A stretch of DNA of 64,000 nucleotides, from assembly GCF_020421205.1 (NCBI RefSeq), contig NZ_JAIZZH010000002.1:1014182-1078181 (forward strand). Direction: 5' to 3'. Both the position numbers and the translations under genes were made by a program. The stretch comes from Hymenobacter pini. Its GTDB lineage: Bacteria; Bacteroidota; Bacteroidia; Cytophagales; Hymenobacteraceae. Below, piece by piece: positions 59,497-64,000 of this stretch. Below the pieces are notes generated by a model. That model was not told where the DNA came from. It searched no databases and worked only from the letters and a program-made list of their open reading frames with translations. The number at the start of each line of letters is the position of its first letter. Position 1 is the stretch's first letter.

Positions 59497-60483
59497 CTAC
59501 TTCAGGTTCAGCCGCTCCTTTACCAGGTAATCGTTGCGGTTGGAGCCGTTGAGCTGCACCATTTCGGCCAGAAATCCGGCCAGAAACAACTGCACCCCAA
59601 TCACCACGGCCACCAGGGCCAGGAAGAACAGCGGCTGGGCCGTTACGTCGCGGGAGAGGTGGTTATGCCACGATAGCCACACCTTCTCCCCTACCAGCCA
59701 CAGCGTAATCAGCATCCCAATCAGGAACGATATGGTGCCCAGTGCCCCGAAGAAGTGCATAGGCCGCCGCCGGAACCGGCTCACAAACGTGATGCTCATC
59801 AAATCGAGGAAGCCGTACACAAACCGCTCCAGCCCGAATTTGGTGGTGCCGTACTTACGCTCCTGGTGCTGCACCACCTTCTCGCCGATGCGCCGGAACC
59901 CGGCCCATTTGGCAATAACGGGAATATAGCGGTGCATTTCGCCGTATACCTCAATGCTTTTCACCACCCGGCTGTCGTAGGCTTTCAGGCCGCAGTTGAA
60001 ATCGTGCAGCCGAATGCCCGAAATCCAGCGCGTCACGCCATTGAACAGCTTAGTGGGAATGGTTTTGTTGAGCGGATCGAAGCGTTTTTTCTTCCAGCCG
60101 CTTACCAAATCGAGGCCGTCCTGGGTAATCATGCGGTACAGTTCCGGCAGCTCTTCCGGCGAGTCCTGCAAATCGGCATCCATGGTACACACCACCCGGC
60201 CGGTGGTTTCTTTGAAGCCCACGTTCAGGGCCGCCGACTTGCCGTAGTTGCGGTTGAAGCGGATGCCGCGCAGATGCACGTCGGTGGCGGCCAGCTGCTC
60301 AATCACCTCCCAGGAGTCGTCCGTTGAGCCGTCATCAATCAGTAGGACCTCGTAGGTAAGGCCATGCTGGGTGAGCACCTGGTTAATCCAGCGGGTGAGT
60401 TCCGGCAACGACTCGGCTTCGTTGAGCAAAGGGATGACGATGGACAGCTCAACCGGAAAATGCTGCGAAAGACGCTTACTCAA
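59497..60483 (-). CDS. GT2-family glycosyltransferase with C-terminal membrane helices
   Basis: 328 residues. GT-A core with LSIVIPLLNEAESLPELTRWI, EVLLIDDGSTDDSW, NRNYGKSAALNVGFKETTG, CTMDADLQDSPEELP (metal-binding) and HDFNCGLKAYDSRV, followed by HQERKYGTTKFGLERFVYGFLDLM and two membrane helices (FFGALGTISFLIGMLITLWLV; LFFLALVAVVIGVQLFLAGFLAEM). This is the GtrB/DPM-like type that loads sugar on polyprenyl phosphate and has a C-terminal dimerising membrane part. Its start overlaps the stop of the DUF4199 gene by eight bases, so the two are translationally coupled. Confidence 0.92.
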   Translation of the reverse strand: MSKRLSQHFPVELSIVIPLLNEAESLPELTRWINQVLTQHGLTYEVLLIDDGSTDDSWEVIEQLAATDVHLRGIRFNRNYGKSAALNVGFKETTGRVVCTMDADLQDSPEELPELYRMITQDGLDLVSGWKKKRFDPLNKTIPTKLFNGVTRWISGIRLHDFNCGLKAYDSRVVKSIEVYGEMHRYIPVIAKWAGFRRIGEKVVQHQERKYGTTKFGLERFVYGFLDLMSITFVSRFRRRPMHFFGALGTISFLIGMLITLWLVGEKVWLSWHNHLSRDVTAQPLFFLALVAVVIGVQLFLAGFLAEMVQLNGSNRNDYLVKERLNLK

Positions 60484-61009
60484 ACTCAGGACGGGTGTTT
60501 TTGGTGAAGGCGGAGATAATCAGCGAAAACAGAAAGCCGAAAAATGCCGTGGCAAGAATGGCCCATACAATGCTGAGCGGCCCGGTGGGCATCATTTTTT
60601 CGGTCCACTGCATGGCTTGGTCTATCTGCTCATCACTGATATTGCCGTCAGACTCCAGTTTCGCACGAGCGGCTTCCAGGGCCCGCTGAATATACTGTGG
60701 GTCAATGAAGTTGACGTAGATGTATTGAAAAATTCCGCTTAGGGCCCCAATCAGGGCGCCGGCTACGGTGGCTATGCCCAAGCCTTGCCCGTAGCTCATG
60801 AAGCCGCCATTTTGCGCCTTAAAGTACCGGTGAGCCACTACAATGCCCCCAATAAGAATGGCAAAGGTCAGCAGCCCCATCATCGGCTTCTGCTCAAGGT
60901 TGGCAACTTTCAGAATAAAAGAATAGATAATCGTGACAATCCCGATTATCAATCCATACCGGATACCAACGGAGGTGGGCGTAACAGTGGGGGTAGCAGT
61001 GCGTTCCAT
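60476..61009 (-). CDS. DUF4199 membrane protein
   Basis: 177 residues. Four hydrophobic helices (about 22-42, 50-65, 78-100, 145-167) with a charged segment between the third and fourth (QYIYVNFIDPQYIQRALEAAR). The opening VGIRYGLIIGIVTIIYSFIL and FKAQNGGFMSYGQGLGIATVAGALIG are typical of DUF4199, a Bacteroidota membrane family with no assigned function, very often placed directly before a GT2 gene as here. Eight-base overlap with that gene suggests a functional pair in lipid-linked sugar handling (inference). Confidence 0.85.
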   Translation of the reverse strand: MERTATPTVTPTSVGIRYGLIIGIVTIIYSFILKVANLEQKPMMGLLTFAILIGGIVVAHRYFKAQNGGFMSYGQGLGIATVAGALIGALSGIFQYIYVNFIDPQYIQRALEAARAKLESDGNISDEQIDQAMQWTEKMMPTGPLSIVWAILATAFFGFLFSLIISAFTKNTRPEFE

Positions 61010-61050
61010 AGCAAAGTGCAGGGTTAGGTGAACAGATGCGGGAAGGTAGA

Positions 61051-61617
61051 TTATTTCCGCAAAAAGACCCCACCGGGAATGGCTAATAGCAGCCCGATTA
61101 CCAGCTTCTTCGTGAATTCATCCTGGGCCAGCCCCACCGCGTTGGTCGCCAAGTTGCGCAGAATAGCCTGGTACTGCTGCAGGCCATTGGCTTCCTTCAG
61201 ATAGATAGCCTTGGTTGATTCGAGCATTTGTCGGGTTTCCGTTACATGCTGAGCTATTAGTTCCGGGCCCGTCAGCCGCGCAAAGGCATACAGCCCTACG
61301 GCCGCAACCAGCGCCGTCACCAAAGCCGTCAGTGCCCCCGCTCCCACCGATTTTCGCAGGCCAGGGCCGTCAGGCTCATAGTAGCGACGTAGCAGAAACT
61401 GGCTGATTACCGCGGCAATTGGCACAAAAAACGACGATAGCATCCGCTTGGGGCCGTATGGGTCGTTTCCCGATGAATACAGAAAAAGGAACCAGGCAAT
61501 ACAAAGCGCGCCGGTTACTACTCCGCAGAGCGTAGCCGTGCGCAATACAGGGTGAGAGGTGGTTGGTTTCAACGGCAACAGAGATTGGACCGGCAAGATA
61601 CGTCTCCTTGCGCGCAT
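61051..61617 (-). CDS. Second DUF4199-type membrane protein
   Basis: 188 residues. The same layout as the gene at 60476: four hydrophobic helices (about 29-46, 58-72, 92-108, 165-182) with a charged helix between the last two (HVTETRQMLESTKAIYLKEANG). The identity is low but the helix order, an Arg/Tyr loop before the third helix and the GLVAIGLYAF-type third helix match. Starting residues before about 20 are basic. Probably an ancestral duplication; whether both are DUF4199 should be checked by profile search. Same strand, about 40 bases upstream of the first. Confidence 0.7.
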   Translation of the reverse strand: MRARRRILPVQSLLPLKPTTSHPVLRTATLCGVVTGALCIAWFLFLYSSGNDPYGPKRMLSSFFVPIAAVISQFLLRRYYEPDGPGLRKSVGAGALTALVTALVAAVGLYAFARLTGPELIAQHVTETRQMLESTKAIYLKEANGLQQYQAILRNLATNAVGLAQDEFTKKLVIGLLLAIPGGVFLRK

Positions 61618-61662
61618 TCTCTGATGGGTGGTTGACTTACCAGCCTGCGCCGTAATGGCTCG

Positions 61663-63708
61663 CTAAACAGGAGCGGCGACGGGTGTGGCCCGGCGCTGCG
61701 GCAACCGCAGCAGCAGTACTTCCACCAGCAAAAAGGTCAGTATTCCCCATACACAATACTGCCACAGCGGCGTGCCCACGCGGGTAGCTTTGTAGCGAGC
61801 TGCCGCCGTTTGCCCCGCCCCAGTCTCATACACTTGCACGTTCGGATACTTACTGGCTAGTTGGCGCAGCTCGGCCGCCGTGTAGCTCCGCAAATCTGAC
61901 TCTCGTTTGTCTACGTTAAAAGCTAGCGTCGTCAATGTTTCTCCAGCCCGCTCCAGCCGGTAGAAACCAGGCTGCCGGATAGTAGCCGGCAAATCAAGCC
62001 GCAATGTGCCTGCCTGCTCCTGCTGTCCTGGAATGAGGCGGAGGCTATCCTGCACCAGTTGATATACTGCCTCAGTCCGGGAATTCCGAGTTACTCGGGG
62101 CACTTGTAGCCGCACCGACGTCTGGCTCAGGCGATAAGCGGGCCGCTGCTCCTGACGGTAACTTTGCATAGCCAGCCGGTAGAGTACTGGCACAAACAAC
62201 GGGTGCTGCGCAAAATCGGAGTACGGCGCACTAAACGGCGCAGCAAATAAGTAGGTGCTCCCGGCTCCATTCGCAAACTCGGATAAGTAGTTATCACCAT
62301 CCCGCATCCGTAGTACATCCGTCCCTGAGCGGGACCACCGAAGTATGGGTGCGGCCTTCGGCATTCCAGCCCGAGTATTTAACCCCGCAAAAACATCCCT
62401 GAAAAACGGATTTTGTGCACTGGGAGCCGCCACCTCCTGCAATGCCGGACCACCCTGAGAAACAGGCTGCCACTGTACCGGTCCCACGCCCAGTTCCCGA
62501 AATAGCTGTGCGTAGTCCGCTTGCCCAGCTGCGCCAATCGGGGGGACTACTACCAGTGTAGCGCCGCGTTGTACCGCCTGCCGCAAATTGTCTCGCAGCC
62601 CCGCTGATACCCGCGGAACTTCCCGTAAAATCAGCAAACTGGCCGCATTCAGCGCCTGATAGTTCGTTGCAGTAGGGCTAATATGCTGGTAAATGAACAA
62701 GGGCTCATTACCGTACAAGCGCGCCAGCTCGCCCTCAGTGCTTATCTCCGTAACCCGTATTTGCGCCGCCGGTTGTAGCGTAAAATAGTAGGTATTGTCG
62801 AAATCAACCGGGTAGTCATCTAGTTCTACCCGAGCTTCCTGTACCCCACCTTCTGGCACTCTTATTTTGAGTTGAGTTGCAGCTGTTTGGCCAGCTGGAA
62901 CTGTTAGCTGGAATGCGGCCAACTGCTGCGGCCCCATGAATACTTTGGCACCACAGTTAGGGGATGGTTCTTGTCCGCCATTGCGCAACCGTACGTGCAA
63001 CACGGCATCGGCTCCCGCCCTAATAAAGGCGTCCTCCACCCATACACTATCCACAAACACATTAGGCTGCTGTTTACCGGCCAAAGGAACTAGAAATACC
63101 TGTTGACTCGAATCTAGGGCGGCTAACGCAGCTTCCGAAAACGTGTTTTTTTGAAAATCCGAAAGCAGAAAAACAGGACCTTGTACACTACTCCGTAGCG
63201 CCTGACGCAGCAAGGCCCCAACTGGCTCCGTTTGCCCGCTGGGTTGAATTTGTTCGACAGCCGCTCGATAAGCAGCCGTTGTCAGTGGCTCTTGCCCTCC
63301 GGGCCATACATGATAGCGTGTGCCCGAAGCAAAAGCCAGCGGCAAGCCCACTGCTTGTTGAATAGATTGCTCTAATAGTGACTGATCATTTACGCCCAAC
63401 TGCTGCATGCTAGGCGAATTATCAACAACTACACGCACCGCCGAAACTGCACCACTATTTTGCTCAGGGGCCGGAATAAAAGGCTGCGCAAAAAGCAATA
63501 CCAAACAACAGATGGCAGCTATCCGACAAGCCAGAATAAGCAAGTGTTTGAGTTTACGCTGCCGCGCTGTAACCAGCTTTACCTGCTGGATAAATTCCAC
63601 GTTCGAGAACAGTACCCGCTGTGGCCGCCGAAGCTCAAATAGATGTAAAATGATCGGAATACTAATAGCTAGTAATCCTAGTAAGAACCAAGGGTGTACG
63701 AATGCCAT
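61663..63708 (-). CDS. BatA-like membrane protein with long periplasmic region
   Basis: 681 residues. Two N-terminal membrane helices (about 5-22 and 57-77) with the aerotolerance-regulator start MAFVHPWFLLGLLAISIPIILHLFELRRP and FSNVEFIQQVKLVTARQRKLKHLLILACRI between them. The next about 570 residues include VWA-like strands (VRVVVDNSPSMQQLGVNDQSL, GPVFLLSDFQKN), with a MIDAS-like DNSPS, and several beta domains; a last membrane helix (WQYCVWGILTFLLVEVLLL) precedes a short RR-rich tail. In Bacteroidota such proteins accompany dihydroorotase and DUF4199 genes; function is unproven. Slightly lower in G+C than earlier genes. Confidence 0.85.
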   Translation of the reverse strand: MAFVHPWFLLGLLAISIPIILHLFELRRPQRVLFSNVEFIQQVKLVTARQRKLKHLLILACRIAAICCLVLLFAQPFIPAPEQNSGAVSAVRVVVDNSPSMQQLGVNDQSLLEQSIQQAVGLPLAFASGTRYHVWPGGQEPLTTAAYRAAVEQIQPSGQTEPVGALLRQALRSSVQGPVFLLSDFQKNTFSEAALAALDSSQQVFLVPLAGKQQPNVFVDSVWVEDAFIRAGADAVLHVRLRNGGQEPSPNCGAKVFMGPQQLAAFQLTVPAGQTAATQLKIRVPEGGVQEARVELDDYPVDFDNTYYFTLQPAAQIRVTEISTEGELARLYGNEPLFIYQHISPTATNYQALNAASLLILREVPRVSAGLRDNLRQAVQRGATLVVVPPIGAAGQADYAQLFRELGVGPVQWQPVSQGGPALQEVAAPSAQNPFFRDVFAGLNTRAGMPKAAPILRWSRSGTDVLRMRDGDNYLSEFANGAGSTYLFAAPFSAPYSDFAQHPLFVPVLYRLAMQSYRQEQRPAYRLSQTSVRLQVPRVTRNSRTEAVYQLVQDSLRLIPGQQEQAGTLRLDLPATIRQPGFYRLERAGETLTTLAFNVDKRESDLRSYTAAELRQLASKYPNVQVYETGAGQTAAARYKATRVGTPLWQYCVWGILTFLLVEVLLLRLPQRRATPVAAPV

Positions 63709-63839
63709 GCAGAGTGCTTAGTCAGTGAAGATAAACACAAATCCGCTGGCACTGGTTGCGTAGCCTATTCTATATAGAATTTGATGCACGCATTAGACTA
63801 GTTAACATTTAGTAGCATTACCGTAGTATTAAAACGTAA

Positions 63840-63880
63840 AGGCATGCATACAACCAGCAATTCTAGTTATATGCATGCCT
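63840..63880. terminator. Hairpin in the right intergenic region
   Basis: AGGCATGCATA / TATGCATGCCT, a perfect 11-base stem with a 19-base loop, followed by TTAATTATT on the plus strand. Confidence 0.5.
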
Positions 63881-63932
63881 TAATTATTATCCCCCTCCCC
63901 TTAGCGCTCTGTTGGCAGGGGGGTATAAACGG

Positions 63933-63988
63933 CTATTGCCCCGCGTCAGCTGCAGCCCGGGAAGGGCCAGCAGTGCGCGGGGCAATAG
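63933..63988. terminator. Long hairpin near the right edge
   Basis: CTATTGCCCCGCG / CGCGGGGCAATAG, 13 perfect base pairs with an internal GC-rich 30-base part that could fold further. Presumably the 3' end of a gene that lies beyond the window. Confidence 0.55.
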
Positions 63989-64000
63989 ATGTGCTAAAAG

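Noticed and set aside
1..64000. CRISPR array, restriction-modification or toxin-antitoxin locus
   Set aside because: No set of regularly spaced repeats, no methyltransferase with restriction enzyme pair and no recognisable toxin pair was seen. The palindromic elements are dispersed singly.

Overview
The window looks like chromosome of a high-G+C member of the Bacteroidota, most likely a Hymenobacter-type Cytophagales. The pointers are a TonB-dependent receptor with an N-terminal carboxypeptidase-like domain followed by a DUF4249 lipoprotein, two DUF4199 membrane proteins beside a glycosyltransferase, a BatA-type protein, an N-acylornithine (rather than ornithine) carbamoyltransferase, and repeated TA(T/C)CTTTG promoter-like octamers just upstream of start codons. 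I see no rRNA, tRNA, CRISPR array, phage, plasmid or transposase gene. Most of the window is ordinary housekeeping DNA with short intergenic gaps.

Layout. 1-4.4 kb: the 3' end of kduI, a clan-A glycosidase, an RsbQ-like hydrolase and membrane proteins. 4.6-10.7 kb: a patch of small genes (VOC protein, GH92 mannosidase, NTF2-like lipoprotein) interleaved with visibly A+T-rich unknown genes, the only clearly accessory-looking part. 10.8-18.1 kb: a secreted unknown protein, SbcC, an unknown HFDIDG protein with an HNH nuclease, and thioredoxin. 18.2-22 kb: an outer-membrane receptor, DUF4249 and small lipoprotein operon. 22-28.8 kb: purine nucleoside phosphorylase, SppA, RarA, an EamA transporter and DNA polymerase IV. 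28.8-35.5 kb: a Thr-rich secreted protein, the N-acylornithine carbamoyltransferase, a possible methyltransferase / small membrane protein / ABC ATPase / CoA-transferase operon, and an oxidoreductase. 35.7-45.4 kb: DEAD-box helicase, MenA, HAD phosphatase, glutathione peroxidase, KAS III, LOG protein, ArgS and a lipoprotein whose only sensible start is ATA. 45.4-52.9 kb: arginase and arginine decarboxylase (divergent), two paralogous mini-lipoproteins, GmhB-like phosphatase, protoporphyrinogen oxidase, a polyprenol-phosphate sugar synthase and TerC. 53-63.7 kb: a GT51 transglycosylase, PurB, three glycosyltransferases, two DUF4199 proteins and a BatA-type protein.

Functional links. Arginine metabolism recurs (N-acylornithine carbamoyltransferase, ArgS, arginase, arginine decarboxylase). 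Envelope building is the theme of the last 15 kb. DNA repair and recombination are represented by SbcC, RarA and Pol IV, each in its own transcription unit. Many convergent gene ends are closed by long perfect hairpins.

I did not find a convincing new multi-gene system. The best leads are: a family of long imperfect palindromes at five intergenic sites; the ATA-start lipoprotein with a good promoter; the tandem mini-lipoproteins; near-identical leaders before two unrelated genes flanking A+T-rich genes; and a minimal ABC ATPase/membrane-protein pair. All function calls come from reading motifs by eye, without database searches.
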